64,000 nt of DNA from Lepiota brunneoincarnata (taxonomy: Eukaryota; Basidiomycota; Agaricomycetes; Agaricales; Agaricaceae): the NCBI GenBank assembly GCA_023014365.1, contig JAEBUN010000025.1, positions 1 through 64,000 of the forward strand, given 5' to 3'. Both the position numbers and the translations under genes were made by a program. The notes beneath the pieces were generated by a model. That model did not search any database. It worked only from the letters and a program-made list of their open reading frames with translations, and was not told the DNA's origin. Positions 10,183 to 22,200 of the stretch are shown here, in pieces; position 1 is the first letter of the stretch; each line of letters begins with the position of its first letter.

Positions 10183-11544
10183 TCAAAGGTCATGTATACC
10201 GTTATATCGGTCCCCAATTGTGATAGACTTCTTGTACTGAGGATATCGCTCTCCAAAATATTCAAATGGAGCCATGAATAATTGATCCCTCCAGGCCCAG
10301 CGCAAGCCGTATGTAGGTTTGAGAACGTACACAGACGCCAGTGCACAAGCCTGAGGGTTCTCACAAACACGGAGGCGTGATTCGAGCATGACCGCAAAAT
10401 CCGCCCACATGTCCTTCGGGACACTTGGCATATTGAGGATAATTCGTTTGATCCTTGGACAGGGCCATTGAGACTTGGAATCATCGAATGTAAGAGTTTG
10501 TAAGAGCCTTTTGTTGAAATTGGCTAGACTGAGATTGATCGTTTCAAGGTCCGGAAGGATAGTGAGAAGTGAAGACATAACATCCGCATAGATCGCCTCG
10601 AGTTTAGCGGAAGTTATGGTGCACCCCGATTCACGAAGGAATTGTTCGACAGTGCCAATCCAAGTATCCGTACTGGGATGACCCTTGATTTCAATCACAG
10701 TCAGGCGAGGAGCACGAACTGAGTTGAAAAGTGCTGAATAGGTGTCTATACCCATGGATCCTGCCCAGGAAAGCTTGCGCAAGTGTGACAGCTCCAATGG
10801 TGGAATAGCATGGGTACTCTCTTCCCACTGAGTCGGCTGGTGGAACTGTAGCGAGATGAGGTTGGGCATCTCCCGCAAAATGGAGAGAAGGCCGTTAACA
10901 TTGCCTATTTGCGTGTCTATCGCAAAGTCGGTGATTTGAGGCCAGGGGAACATTATGGTGGTTGGGCGATAAAAGTGATATTTGAGGTGAAGTTTGGAAA
11001 GGAGAGGTGCATCCGTGAATAGTTCAGTTGTAGACAGCGCCGGAGTCAACCCGATCCCAGGCTTGTGTTCAAGCAATCTGAGCGAACGAAGATGGGGACA
11101 TCGAAAGTCAGGATTGGTCAAGATGGGCAAGAGTCGATAGATTGGAAAATCAAGGGTGACGTTTCTCCAATGGCTGGCACGACGAAAGCATGGCAGTATG
11201 AACGCCTCGCGCCCATGCGACAGTACAGAAAGGTTGAGAGGGTGCTCCTTGGATCGCTCTAAACATAATTCGAATGTTGCCAGCATGGAGCTGTAAACGG
11301 CGAGCCACCTGGGGCCTGCACCGAGATGAACAGTGATGTTCCCCCATAGGTATGGTGCAGCGAATATAATGTCTCGCCATCGTCTGCAGACAAGGGAGAG
11401 CACCCAGGGGTATTTTCGATTCTCGGGGGTGAAATTCTTGTCCGTGGGCTCAGTAATGAACACGCCCTCCGGCTGTATAAAGGTGAAAATTTCCGAGAGG
11501 ATCTCTGTGGGAAGAGAGTTGATCGAGGGGTCATTGTCCGCCAT
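10183..11544 (-). CDS. F-box/leucine-rich-repeat protein (C)
   Basis: This is an intact single-exon protein. The F-box INSLPTEILSEIFTFIQPEG is followed by KYPWVLSLVCRRWRDIIFAAPYLW and LRR-type repeats (LPCFRRASHWRNVTLDFPIY, HLRSLRLLEHKPG, MPNLISLQFHQ, LTVIEIKGH). I start at the internal Met (11544, MADNDPSINSLPTEIL) rather than the first in-frame Met nine codons earlier, because all paralogues begin 6-9 residues before the F-box. It is likely an SCF adaptor with unknown substrate. The TPENRKYPWVLSLVCRRWRD segment is nearly identical in the broken gene at 4381-5603, which suggests exchange between paralogues. Confidence 0.85.
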   Translation of the reverse strand: MADNDPSINSLPTEILSEIFTFIQPEGVFITEPTDKNFTPENRKYPWVLSLVCRRWRDIIFAAPYLWGNITVHLGAGPRWLAVYSSMLATFELCLERSKEHPLNLSVLSHGREAFILPCFRRASHWRNVTLDFPIYRLLPILTNPDFRCPHLRSLRLLEHKPGIGLTPALSTTELFTDAPLLSKLHLKYHFYRPTTIMFPWPQITDFAIDTQIGNVNGLLSILREMPNLISLQFHQPTQWEESTHAIPPLELSHLRKLSWAGSMGIDTYSALFNSVRAPRLTVIEIKGHPSTDTWIGTVEQFLRESGCTITSAKLEAIYADVMSSLLTILPDLETINLSLANFNKRLLQTLTFDDSKSQWPCPRIKRIILNMPSVPKDMWADFAVMLESRLRVCENPQACALASVYVLKPTYGLRWAWRDQLFMAPFEYFGERYPQYKKSITIGDRYNGIHDL

Positions 11545-11836
11545 TGAGAGTAGAAGTGAGATCAGAGACAAAGACCAAGCTGTCGCGTGATCAGTTGCGT
11601 TTGTTGATCGCTTATGTCACCTAGAAGTTGACGTCAGCGCGCTTGATCGACGCGTTGCGGGGTTCTCATCGGCGCTTCATCCACCGTTCGGCCCGAGGCC
11701 TGTCTTCCCAGCATTGCCGTCCGCCCCTTGCTTGGGAAATAATCCCTTTAAAATGCACAAAACCATACTTCAAACACAAATTCCTAGGGCAAAGAAAATA
11801 GATTACTGGATTCCCCCCGTCTCCCAACAGTCACAA

Positions 11837-13177
11837 TCATTCAAATGGCGATTTTTCCTCGTACGTGATTGACATCGTACCTTGGGGCGAAAATCGTTGT
11901 TCCAAGGGCTGGAACACATTTGAGTAGAACGGATGTGGTTGGACCGGCACTTCGTAGTATTTATGTACGACAATGTGCAAGGATTCCAACCTCCGCCCTC
12001 GCGTACTCGGGTTACTGGGAATACAGAGGCGCGACTCGACCATGGAAGCAAGTTCTTCAATGCCCAAAGTCCGCATGTCTTCGAAAACAATTCTCTTGAT
12101 ATTCGGACCAACCCATCGAGGCTTGGAGTCCTCAAAGGTGAGGTCTCGTATGAGTTCTTTGGTGGACAAGAGATTCGAGAAAGTGGCTGTTTCAACCTCT
12201 GGAAGGAGAGCGAGAAGCGAGACCGCGAGCGCTGCGCTGATTTTCTCCAGCCTGATGGAATTGACCGTGCACCTCGACCTGCAAAGGAACTGCTGGAAAG
12301 AGTTATCCCAATTCCCATCCGTACACTGAAATACAAGCTCCTCAAGTCGAGGAGCATGTAGCGAGTTGAAGAATAGGGAATGGTTAACCATGTACGTCAA
12401 CCAGCTGAGTTTCCGCAGATGTATAAGCTCCAAGATTCGTGTAACCGGAACATTCTGTTCCTCGCTGTGATATTTATGGAATCGTAAGGAGATAAGGTTG
12501 GGCATGGCTCGTAATACGTCGAGAAGGTCGCTAATCTCGTCCGCATTCACGTCCGCAGAGAAGTCGGTTATTTGAGACCAAGGAAGCCCCAGCTTCACCA
12601 GGCGATACGGAAATTCCTGGAGAATGAGTTTCGAAAGTAAGGGTGCTTCTTGGAAGAGTACAGTTTTGGGAACACCCGAGTCCCCCTCGAAAGAGGCTGG
12701 TGTGCCGCGGAGGGTGAGAGAACGGAGATGAGGATATTGCAGGTTGGGATCAGATATGAAAGGTAAAATATCCTCAATCGGGGTATCGAAAACAACGGTC
12801 CCCCAATGACCGACATGATGAACACATTGTGACATGAATGATGGAATGAATGCCAGCGTCTGGGTTGTGTTTGCCTGTATGGAAAAGACGAGAGGGTATT
12901 CCCTCGACCGCTCTAGACACACATTCCACGCTGTCATCAAGGCCTTGTGGCGGGTGGTGGTTCTGGATGTTTGAACTGGGTCCAAATGAATCTGAATGGT
13001 TGCCCATAGCTGCGGTGCGTTAAACGTGATATCTCGCCAAAACCTGCAGACGAGCGAGAGCTTCCAGGGGTATGGCTCCTTGCGGACGAGTTCCACTCCT
13101 CTGGTCTGTACGAGGGAAAAGATTTCGATGAGAGTCTCTGGAGGAAGACGATTAATTGGGGGTGTGTTCCCTGACAT
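11837..13177 (-). CDS. F-box/leucine-rich-repeat protein (D)
   Basis: This is an intact single-exon protein starting MSGNTPPINRLPPETL. The F-box (LPPETLIEIFSLVQTRG) and KLSLVCRFWRDITFNAPQLW are followed by LRR-like segments (HLRSLTLRGT, LSKLILQEFPYRLVKLGLPW, MPNLISLRFHKY, LIHLRKLSWLTY, LEELVFQC) and a conserved MVESRLCIP near the end. It is more divergent from B' and C than they are from each other. It is presumed to be an SCF substrate adaptor. The start was chosen 14 codons inside the longest ORF for consistency with its paralogues. Confidence 0.85.
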   Translation of the reverse strand: MSGNTPPINRLPPETLIEIFSLVQTRGVELVRKEPYPWKLSLVCRFWRDITFNAPQLWATIQIHLDPVQTSRTTTRHKALMTAWNVCLERSREYPLVFSIQANTTQTLAFIPSFMSQCVHHVGHWGTVVFDTPIEDILPFISDPNLQYPHLRSLTLRGTPASFEGDSGVPKTVLFQEAPLLSKLILQEFPYRLVKLGLPWSQITDFSADVNADEISDLLDVLRAMPNLISLRFHKYHSEEQNVPVTRILELIHLRKLSWLTYMVNHSLFFNSLHAPRLEELVFQCTDGNWDNSFQQFLCRSRCTVNSIRLEKISAALAVSLLALLPEVETATFSNLLSTKELIRDLTFEDSKPRWVGPNIKRIVFEDMRTLGIEELASMVESRLCIPSNPSTRGRRLESLHIVVHKYYEVPVQPHPFYSNVFQPLEQRFSPQGTMSITYEEKSPFE

Positions 13178-13455
13178 TGGGGGTACAGAAGTGGGACGAT
13201 GATAGGTCAAGGGAAGCAACCCGGGATCCGAAACGCCCAGTTATCCCATGTTATCTCGTGACTGGTTGGAGAGTTAAGTATAGACCTGTGCCCACGGAAA
13301 TATGTAATACGACATATCGATTCCTTGCCGCCGATATCATGCGCTCTCTCTCGGTCCCTAGATATTATAATAAATTGGGCTATCACAATGATCTAATAAA
13401 ATCAGTGTATACCCGATAAGTTGAGGAAGTGTATTCCATATTCCCTTTAGAATGT

Positions 13456-16400
13456 TTATCGTTCAATGGTGAGTTTCAATTTCGTCAAACGTCCTTCTAT
13501 GTCTTCGATCTCCCCAACGAGTAAATCCAACTTCCTCTCCAACTTCTCGAAGTGATTTGTGCCCCACGACTCAGCCCCTGTAGCGGGCGCCCTCTGATTT
13601 CCTTCTTGGCCTTCTCTTCTCCTATGCGTTGGCCTAGATTCTGCCCTCTCATCCATTTCATCCAACCCCCACATTACTCGGGGTCCCTCTCCGGCTTTCG
13701 CCTTCTCACTCCATTCTCCAGAAAATCCTCTCATATTCCTTCTCCCTTGTTCAGCCAAGTTTCCATTTTCGGCGTAATCTTGCCTCTTCTCCTCCCCCCC
13801 ATGCACTCCCTTTTCCACCTGAGTGTTCTGCACAGGAAAACTTGCCGGCCGCGCCGTTAGCGGAACCAACAAGCTCGAGCTCGACGACTTCCTCGTCAAC
13901 ATCGTGCTCATCGTGGCCGTAGTCGGCGTCGTCGTACTCCTCATCGATAGAGAAGACCCAGTCATCATCGTCATTGTGATCGTCGGCGTCGCACTCCGCC
14001 TTGATATCGACAATGCCGAACCAGGGCGGGGACTTGGACTCGGTGGTCCCTCAGAGTCCGTTATATCTGCCTCGGACCCGGAATACCCGCAGGTATCAAT
14101 GGTGATCGGTGCGAGGCGTCCAGCTTTTTGTGCGTAGGTGAGCTTGGACTCTGCGGCTTGGCTCTCATGATTGTTCTGCTGGGCTTCAGACAAGTTGGCT
14201 GTAGAGAGGGAGGAATTGGAAAAAGAGCCGTAGTCTGGCATCGGGATGGGATCAGCCATGAACCTTAGTTCCTTCCTCAATGTCCCATATCCGTTTCGCA
14301 AGGATGCTGGATTGGTAAGGATTTTGGGTTTACGACCGCTCTCTAGGACCTTCTTTCTAGCGCTCATGCCCACACAATCTACCAGTTGCTTCATCGCCTC
14401 TCTATCCGATAAGTCGCGTCGCTGTGCTGTGCCCCGAACTGTACCTGTACGGGGAAGCGTATTTGTTCGGAACGGGGTAAAGGCGTATGGTCGATTGGGA
14501 GTGCTAAATGTATTAAAACGTTGTAATGGCGTTGTTGGTAGGTTGTTTCCAGGGCTTGGCTTCAGTGTGGAAAAATGTGAGGGTACCGCGAGGGATGGAG
14601 GCTGAGGTGTGCTGGGTGTATAATTGTGCGTCGGAGGTGAAAGGGTCGCTGGAGATGAAGGGAATGCATCGCTAGTTGGGCCCCAGGAAAATCCAATGAA
14701 AGCTGCAGAGGGGCTTTCTTGCATAGCAGACTTCGTGGGCGTGGGTCGCAACACAGAGGGGGTGGTGGAGGAACCCACAACGGGGGATGATTGAAAGAGT
14801 GCTGAAAACGCGAAGCCCTGAGACAATGATTCTTCATACTTGGTTTCAGGCTGGGGTTCCGTTTGTGCAGGAGGCATCTCGCTATAAGTGAACCGAGGAA
14901 GATGAAGACTGTCTGGTGCTTTCTCTGTAGATCTTAATCGATTAGTCGGAGACTCGAGCGGGGGATCCAATTGACACACGCTCATGAAGGTTCGTCCAGT
15001 TTACCGCTTCAAATAAAGGGTGATCCGCAATTTCCATGATGTTACGCCTCCCGATGCGAATCTCGGGGTATGTCAGTAGCCTGTTTGCTTCCATGAATTA
15101 GGATTTCGCGCAGAGATAAAGCATCCTTACTTGCTAATGAAGTCTTTGTAGACCGATGGAACTGGGATGGACTCGTCAAAGCGAAGGCTTCTCTGTATGA
15201 AGCAGTATATCAGTCATGAACAAACAGGAGAAAGCTAGACTTCACCTCGTGGTTCACGATCTTCTGATACGTATGCCGAATTTCACTTGCAAAAAATGGA
15301 GTAAACCCGTATGCCATCTCATACACCATGGCACCAAAACTCCACCAGTCGGTCTCAACACCGTATCCACACCCATCATCATCCCCTGGCGAGCGGTCAG
15401 TACTGAAACCTTCGTCATCGTCCATTTCCAACGCCACCAGGGCTTCTTCATGTGCTTTCAAAACTTCAGGAGAGATATAGTCACAGGTCCCGCAAGGCAC
15501 TAGACAATAGCGCTTTGGTATTAGTTGGGCTCCGTCGGGTCCCGGGGGTAGCAAAGGCGCAGCCGAGCCAAAATCGATGAGAAGAATGTGAGCATCCTGT
15601 GTGAGCACGAAGTTTTGAGGTTTAATATCGCTAGTCCACGTCAGAAGAAGTTCCTGCAGGGTGAGGCCGAATCGACTTACCGGTGGGCAAAGCCTTGCGT
15701 ATGGCACCAATGAATAGCGCTCACAATTTGTGGTATCCACCACTGAAGGTCAGACTCGAACATCCTGCCGTTGTGAGGGCTCGACTCCAACACATCCCAA
15801 AGTGACCCCCCTTCAGCATAATCCATTACGAGGTTCAGGTGTGTCGGTGACTGGAAGGCACAAAGGAGATGGGGCGCCCATTGTGAATCGGACTTCAGCG
15901 CTCTGAGTAGGATATCACGTTCGAAACACGGGAAGCATTGCTACTGCCAAAATCAGCGTTCCGTGACGGTTTGAGCGACATCTGATGACATACATCGCGT
16001 GTGCGAAACGCAAAACGCTTTTCTATCGATTTTCGAACATATACCCGACCGTCGAGGCGACAGGTGACCACATCGATCTTGTTCCACGACACATGACTAC
16101 GACGCATCCACGACGTTGGTAGCCACTCACCACGCCGTATTGTCCGAATTCCAAGGTCCCGACGAGAGCGAGGTCCTTATCCTGGAATCGCAACGTGTCG
16201 ATTTCGATGGTCTTGGCTAAGCCTATCATGAGCTTGTCTCGTCCTTGATCACCAGTCGAGAGACTTACATGTTTTCCCGATGACGTTCTGCCCATGAAGG
16301 AGGCGGTCGAGCGCAACTCCATCTGCGTCCTCGTCTCCTCGACTCTTGAGCAAAGCTTTGAGCTTTGCCTTGCGCTGCAGCCACGAGAGAGACATGCATC

Positions 16401-16503
16401 AGGTCGTCAAGAGAATGCACGTCCAAAATGTTGAACCTGAGCCACAAACTGATCAGGCCGCCGATCTCGACGTCTGGTTCCCACGAGTACTCCACTAGAC
16501 CTG
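13456..16503 (-). CDS. AGC-family (DMPK/ROCK/MRCK-like) Ser/Thr protein kinase
   Basis: This is a multi-exon kinase. Exons read in phase are 16222-16131, 16077-15994, 15940-15681, 15630-15246, 15192-15131, 15080-14980 and 14924-13456, with a 5' exon ending at 16269. Motifs: a glycine-loop equivalent [21 protein letters not shown] (ATP-binding Lys), catalytic AHRDIKPQNF, metal-binding [18 protein letters not shown], then [21 protein letters not shown]. These resemble the myotonin-kinase/ROCK group that controls actomyosin and polarity. The tail after the kinase ([12 protein letters not shown]) is about 490 aa, Ser/Pro-rich and disordered, and ends in a short coiled coil ([17 protein letters not shown]). 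In the first exon the reading frame shifts by one base near 16378, between LVAAA and [18 protein letters not shown], and the true start is not resolved. That may be an error, a missed intron or a real lesion. Confidence 0.75.
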
Positions 16504-16904
16504 AACGATATAAATCATTAAATGGGTTAGAATTCGATTTTTCGACTTCTTATATCAGGGCCCATTTGCAGACGATCCCACCGTGCATCGATGAGAGGGG
16601 ACTATAGGGAGTAGAAGCGCCAAGCGGCTGAAGTACCGGAGGAGCTTGCTCGCGATTAGGACGGGATAGCGTGGCATCATCCCAACCGCCATAGAAAGCA
16701 AAAGTGCCACATCTAGGAGCAGTCTAGTCCTTTTGGCGGTGAGACCTCTAATTCACCCCGCGCGACACTCTCGTTGAGGTAGACTAGATCCTATTTGTTC
16801 TGGATTATATTGCGCATATTCGAACAGTTCCATAAATTCTTCCACTCCCAAATTCCGGATAACCCGAACACAAAAGACAAGGGGGACTCATGGTCCATAT
16901 TATC

Positions 16905-19081
16905 TCACTTAGCACTGGCCTCTATAATCGCTTCCCGCACCCTCCTCAAACCTTCGTTCATCTCCTCCGCAGAACTTACACCAAACGAGGCACGCACATA
17001 AGCTGTCGTGGGACAATTAGGCAGGGACGATTTCCCTGGAAGAGCGAGGACGCCTTTGTCGAGCGCACAGGTACGCATGATGGACTCTGAGTCGATATCC
17101 TCCCCGTTTACAGCGTGTTTCAGCTTGAACCTGTAGTTTACGGACACCATTAGAGGGAAAACATATAATGACAATGTGGATAGGGGTAAGAAGATGTTAG
17201 CATAGGGCGTTGCTGGGCGTATAAATCAGAAAAATACTCGCCAGAAAAACAGGCCCGCTTCCGGGACAGTCCATTCCGCGTAACCACCCAAGTGTTTCAC
17301 CATTGCCGCTTGGAAAAGGTCGCGCCTCTCTCGATAGAATGTCGAGACCCGTTCGGCGTGAGCCTGGAATCCCTCGTAGCCCCAAGAGTTGAGCAGTTTA
17401 TAAACGATGGCTTGGGTGAGAGAAGAGGTTTGTATGTTCAAGGTTTCGGTCTAGAGGGGAAAGTGTATCAAGCCGCAGGAGTAAAATCATATTCGTATGT
17501 GCGGGGAACAAGTAAATATGAACGAGCAAGTTAGCCGGACGAAGTGAATGGCGATGGATTGACACGTACATGGCAATCGAGAGCCCGCAGGAGTATTTCA
17601 GGACCAGAAGCAAATCCAATCCTGATGCCTGAGGATATAACTTTGGAGAGACTGTCAAATCGAAGCACCCGGCCAACTTCTGGCTCGTCCTTCTCTGCAG
17701 AAAAGTACGACGGCGGACGAGGCGCTTCACCATAGTACAAATGGTAATAAGGATCATCTATGATGAAAAGATGTCCAGTTCGTAGCAGGCAATGTATTAT
17801 ATCGGTCGAGCAATGGAAATCGGTCCAGTCATGACAAGATACAGGTCTTAATTCAGAAAAAGCTGTCTCTCAGTTACAACGGTTCTACCCACCTTCGAGA
17901 ATCAGGAAGTTGAACTCTCGTGCCAGTTTGAGAATCTCTTTGCGGCGTTCCAAAGCGGTTGTCATTCCCGTCGGGTTGCATCCTGTCTATTTGTGTCCAG
18001 ATAAGCGTCCCGCCTGGGAGACGATCGGAGGAAACTGGGGTCGAGTAGACGTACAGGAACGGTGAAAAGCACCTTAGGTCTTCGCTTCCCAGTCGGCCAA
18101 TTTTCAAGTATAACTCTAAGCGAGGTCGCTGAGACACCTTGGCCATCGGTCTCGATTTCTGAAAATAAGATGTAAGCCGAGAGTGGAGGCCATAAAATCC
18201 GCCAACTGGCGACTTGGAAAACAGAAATCCAACTCGCCTATCAGCTCGCAGTGCAAACTTTGCAACATAGGAAGAACCCCCCTAAACGAGGCAAAAACAC
18301 AACTGGATGGATATGACTATTCTTGGAAGGGAGTTCTCACACGCACGCATAAGCTGGAGATTCGACAAGGACAGGATCCGTGTCGTCGACAAGAGCTTGA
18401 ATAGTCTGACAAGGTCATCAGTGCATTAGCTCTTGATTGATCCATGCCTCCCCTGGCTGACCTTGTAAAGTAATTCCTGGGAACCGGAGCCAACAAAGAC
18501 ATTCCAGCCTTCTCCCCGCTTCCTGCCATGGCTAAATTCCTGTAAACCAAAGAGCCAATCTCGCAGTCTCTTAATTCCGCTTGCCTCGCTATACTGCAAA
18601 GCTTGAGCAAGTTCCCCGGGATCGAGGGTATACGAAACGACTTCAGTGGTATCTACTGGCGAGTGTGCAGTGAAGCTCAGTGACGCGAAAGGGAACATGG
18701 CGGGATTTGGTTTCCCCAGGAGGAAGGAGATGAGACCGGGCTTCGCTTCTAGAGGAAATAGCAAGCGGACTAGACGGGTTGGGGGTGGTTGTGGAATATA
18801 AGTCGTGGAACTAATTAGAGATAGGTACGTACTTGGGCTAGGCACTCGCTCTTTTGCATTTTGTGAAAGGAATGAAGCATAGTAGCCATCAGAAAGTCGT
18901 TTTAAACCTAAAGGTGGTTAGTCTATGTAAATCCTTGCATGTTCCCAGCACCAGAAGCTTGAGGACTCGTCCAACCTGTGTCTGTCTGTCATCCTTGAGC
19001 TCAATGCCGTGGCAGACGCTGGGGTTTCCTCACCTTTATCACATCGTAGGCAGCCTGGGGCGACGCACCATTCGTTGTCAT
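16905..19081 (-). CDS. PLP-dependent aromatic/2-aminoadipate aminotransferase (ARO8/KAT II-like)
   Basis: This is a fold-type I aminotransferase split by several short introns. The start MTTNGASPQAAYDVIK is at 19081. Later exons give KERVPSPIRLLFPLEAKPG, LISFLLGKPNPAMFPF, LLYK-TIQALVDDTDPVLVESPAYA, VP-TGCNPTGMTTALERRKEIL, LYYGEAPRPPSYF, the PLP-lysine region FDSLSKVISSGIRIGFASGP, TSSLTQAIVYKLLNSWGYEGF, VPEAGLFFWR and a C-terminal FGVSSAEEMNEGLRR. Several junctions (for example 18832-18770) keep phase exactly; the junction after exon 1 does not and remains unresolved. The family transaminates aromatic amino acids, kynurenine or 2-aminoadipate (lysine and aromatic metabolism), mainly in the cytosol. 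The gene shares a 145-bp divergent promoter region with the chromodomain gene. Confidence 0.75.
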
Positions 19082-19226
19082 TGTGGTGAGAAGACCGATA
19101 TCAGGGGGTGGGATTCTCAGTCTATAATACTGGTGCAACTTTGTTTGATCGTGAGATCTTGAGAACGGAGATCATATTACGTAATGCGTGTTTGTTTGGA
19201 CCTTGTCATCCAGTCCGGTCGACCCA
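19082..19226. promoter_or_regulatory. Short divergent (bidirectional) promoter region
   Basis: Only 145 bp separate the predicted start codons of the aminotransferase (minus) and the chromodomain gene (plus). The region must hold both promoters and 5' UTRs unless an upstream non-coding exon exists. I see no clear TATA box. Co-regulation of the two genes is an inference from spacing only. Confidence 0.45.
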
Positions 19227-22200
19227 ATGGCAAGAGATAGCGACACCGAGGACAAAAGCCTCAATCTCGACGCATCTTCACAGGGACCAGGATTCGTGGA
19301 GCGCGAGGACGATGAATTGTGGGAAGTGGTTGAGATTCTGGATGAGAGGCCGGGTTACTACAAAGTGCGATGGGCAGGTTTCGATCCCAAGACAGGCAAA
19401 TCCTGGCCTCCAAGCTGGGTACCCAAGGCAGACTGTACAAACCCCCTCGTCAATGCCTGGAGGCGCAAAAAGGCCGAGAAGAAGGAAAAGTCTAAGCGAA
19501 AAGGTGAGTATTTGTTTTGTCGTTTAACCTTACTCATAGACACGACTCCCAGCGGGGATTCAAAGTCGCGTTTCAGCCGCGTCTACCAGCTCCAAGCCTT
19601 CCCCTGGCAATCCTACTCGCTCTACTATATCGAGATCAAATGAATCCAAGTCTGTTACCACAGGTATCAAGCGAAAGAATCGTGGTCATGCTCCGAGCAC
19701 CGGATCGACGACTTCACGAAACACACCTTTAGACGCTGTCTCTCCACGTCGTCCAAGAAAGAAGCGAAAAATATCCATCGAAACCTTGAAATCTGTCGTG
19801 CCATTGCGAGAGATGTCAGAGTGGGAGAAGGAGGAGGAAGAAGAAGAAGGAAAAGGAGAAGGAGCAGCATCTGCCTCACGAGTTCGACCAGCAAGACCCC
19901 GCAAGCGTTCACCCGAGGTTACAACTTTTACTCTTGGTTCTGAAGACGACAACGAACCACCGCCCCGTAAAAGTCTTCTCAAGAAGAAAATCGAGACCAC
20001 CCCTCCTTCTGCCAGACGGACGGTTAAGAAACAACCTGTCAAGCACGCTCATTTGAGTACCATCAGCTCGCGGAAAAAGCCCAGTTCAGCTTCTAAATCC
20101 ACAGCACCCTCTGGGTCGAGGTTACCCTCTCCTTCCATCTCGGCTGAACGGGATTCGGAAAACGACGAAGCTATAAGGACTGTATCCTACAATCATGTTA
20201 CTAGGAACGAGGAAAATGCAGAGGAATTGGAAACTCCAGATGGGTCTCCACGTCTCAAATCCCAACCCTCACGACAGGGACCGCACCGCCGACTCTCGTC
20301 TTCAGCAGAGCCGGGCCTTGCATCCATCCCCGACCGCTCGCGATCAGGCTCTAGGAATGCCTCGTCTCATCGTCTACTGAAGGTTGGGGTGATAGCCAAA
20401 CAGCCATCCGCGCCCTCGAGCGACTCCGAAACTCACCGGTCGGCGAAAGGACGAATAACGGAAAGAAACGGATCCACGAGTCATCAGGGGAACCCAAAGG
20501 ATGATGACACTGACGGAGGGTTGTCATATGCTGAGGTTGATCTTGCACCTCTACCTCCATCAACACCGATACAAGGACCCCTCCTCCTCGTCCTCCGTAA
20601 TAGTCCAACGCCGCCGCCACAAGTACCCGATCGTAAGACGACGCCCCGTGGGCCAGACGTCGTGCCAGAGACAGAGGCAGAAGAGTCTCAAGAGTCCCAA
20701 TTCCCCGCTCCGCGACATCTCATCAGGACACCCTCCAAGAACTCTGTCTTATCTAGAATGAAACCGCGCACCCCGGGTTCCAGGCGGAATATACTCGACT
20801 CGGATCTCATCACTGCCCCTCCCAACCCCGACGAAATTAATGACCAAGCTTCGCGGACGACAAAACAACTACGTCCTCTTCCTCACATCTCTCCCTCGAA
20901 ATTTACTCCCCACCTTCCGTCTTCTACTATTGAAAGTGCCCAGAACATTGACGAAGTCGAGAGCTCGATTGAACAATTTGATTCTCCCGTCAAGTCGAAA
21001 TCAAATGACCCTCGGTCCCAAGAGGCTCTCGAATCTGACCCGTTCGCCATCCCACCTTTGGTAGCAACTGACGCCGCTTCGAAGGGCATAGCTTTGGCAG
21101 AGGCGGCCAAGCGAGGGAAACAGCTAGAAAATGGTGGGGCCGGAGCGAAGTATACCCTTGCTTCTCTCTTGGACAAGCAAAAGGAGAAGACACGTGTTTC
21201 TGTAGTCCAGGAAGATCATGACCGGTCGAGAATTTCGCATCCTTCCCTCGAGGAATTCGCTGATTCATTTGTGGATTACGACGGTGGAATGGGTGATGCT
21301 GGAGAGGAGCTCAGTAGAACGGAAGGCACAAGCAAGAACCCGACTGCTTTGGAACAAAAGGTGTATTTGCGACAAGAAGAAGAGGAAAATACGCAAGACT
21401 TATTGAATGAAGCTGCTAAGCGCCGAACTGTGCCTGACGCTAATGAGGGTTGGATTCATCCTTCTGCCACGGAATCCCAGCACAAGAGTGATGGGGAAGA
21501 AGTCCAGGAAGCGATCGACTCCTTGGAAGTGGCACCAGAGGTAGGATAATGTCAATCTTGTATCGAAACGTTCTGATACTATTTCGCAGCCCTCGGCGCC
21601 TACGGCAGAGATCCCTCAATCTGAACAGGCAACTGCTTCTCAACTTTATCCGGATCAATATACAGATCGCCCATCATCCCCAGTAGAGATTCCCCCTACC
21701 ATTTCTCCGACACGTCCCGTATTTGAACTACCGGCCCACCAGACCCAGGCATGACCTTGATTCTTTATTCCAACACTTGTCGTGTTCACATTCATCATTG
21801 TATAGGATGGCCCCCATCACCTCGAATCTGCGATGAACCTGTTAAATAGGAAATCCGAAGAAATCTCCCGACTGGAAAACCTATTCACAACGGCACAAAC
21901 CACAGTCCAGGAGCTACAGGTCGAGAATGCAGACTTCAAGGCTGCCGCTATTTCCTGGAACGAGGAGAGGGTTACTCTCGCCACTTCCCTGGAGAGCGCG
22001 AAGAAGCGGCAGACGATGGCTGAGAAAGATATTGACTTTTTCAGGGCCCAGTACGCCCAGGCGTCTGCATTTGTCTCGGAAGTGCAAGAAGAAAATAGAG
22101 ATCTTCAACAGCGCGCTGAGGTGGCCGAGACGCAGGCCACAACTGGCCTGGAGGGGATTCGAACTATGTTTGAGATGCGGGTTCATGAGCTCGAGAATGA

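Noticed and set aside
19667..20042. Minus-strand ORFs with poly-Leu/Ser stretches opposite the chromodomain gene
   Set aside because: They are antisense shadows of acidic Glu/Lys-rich coding sequence (EEEEEEGKGEG region).
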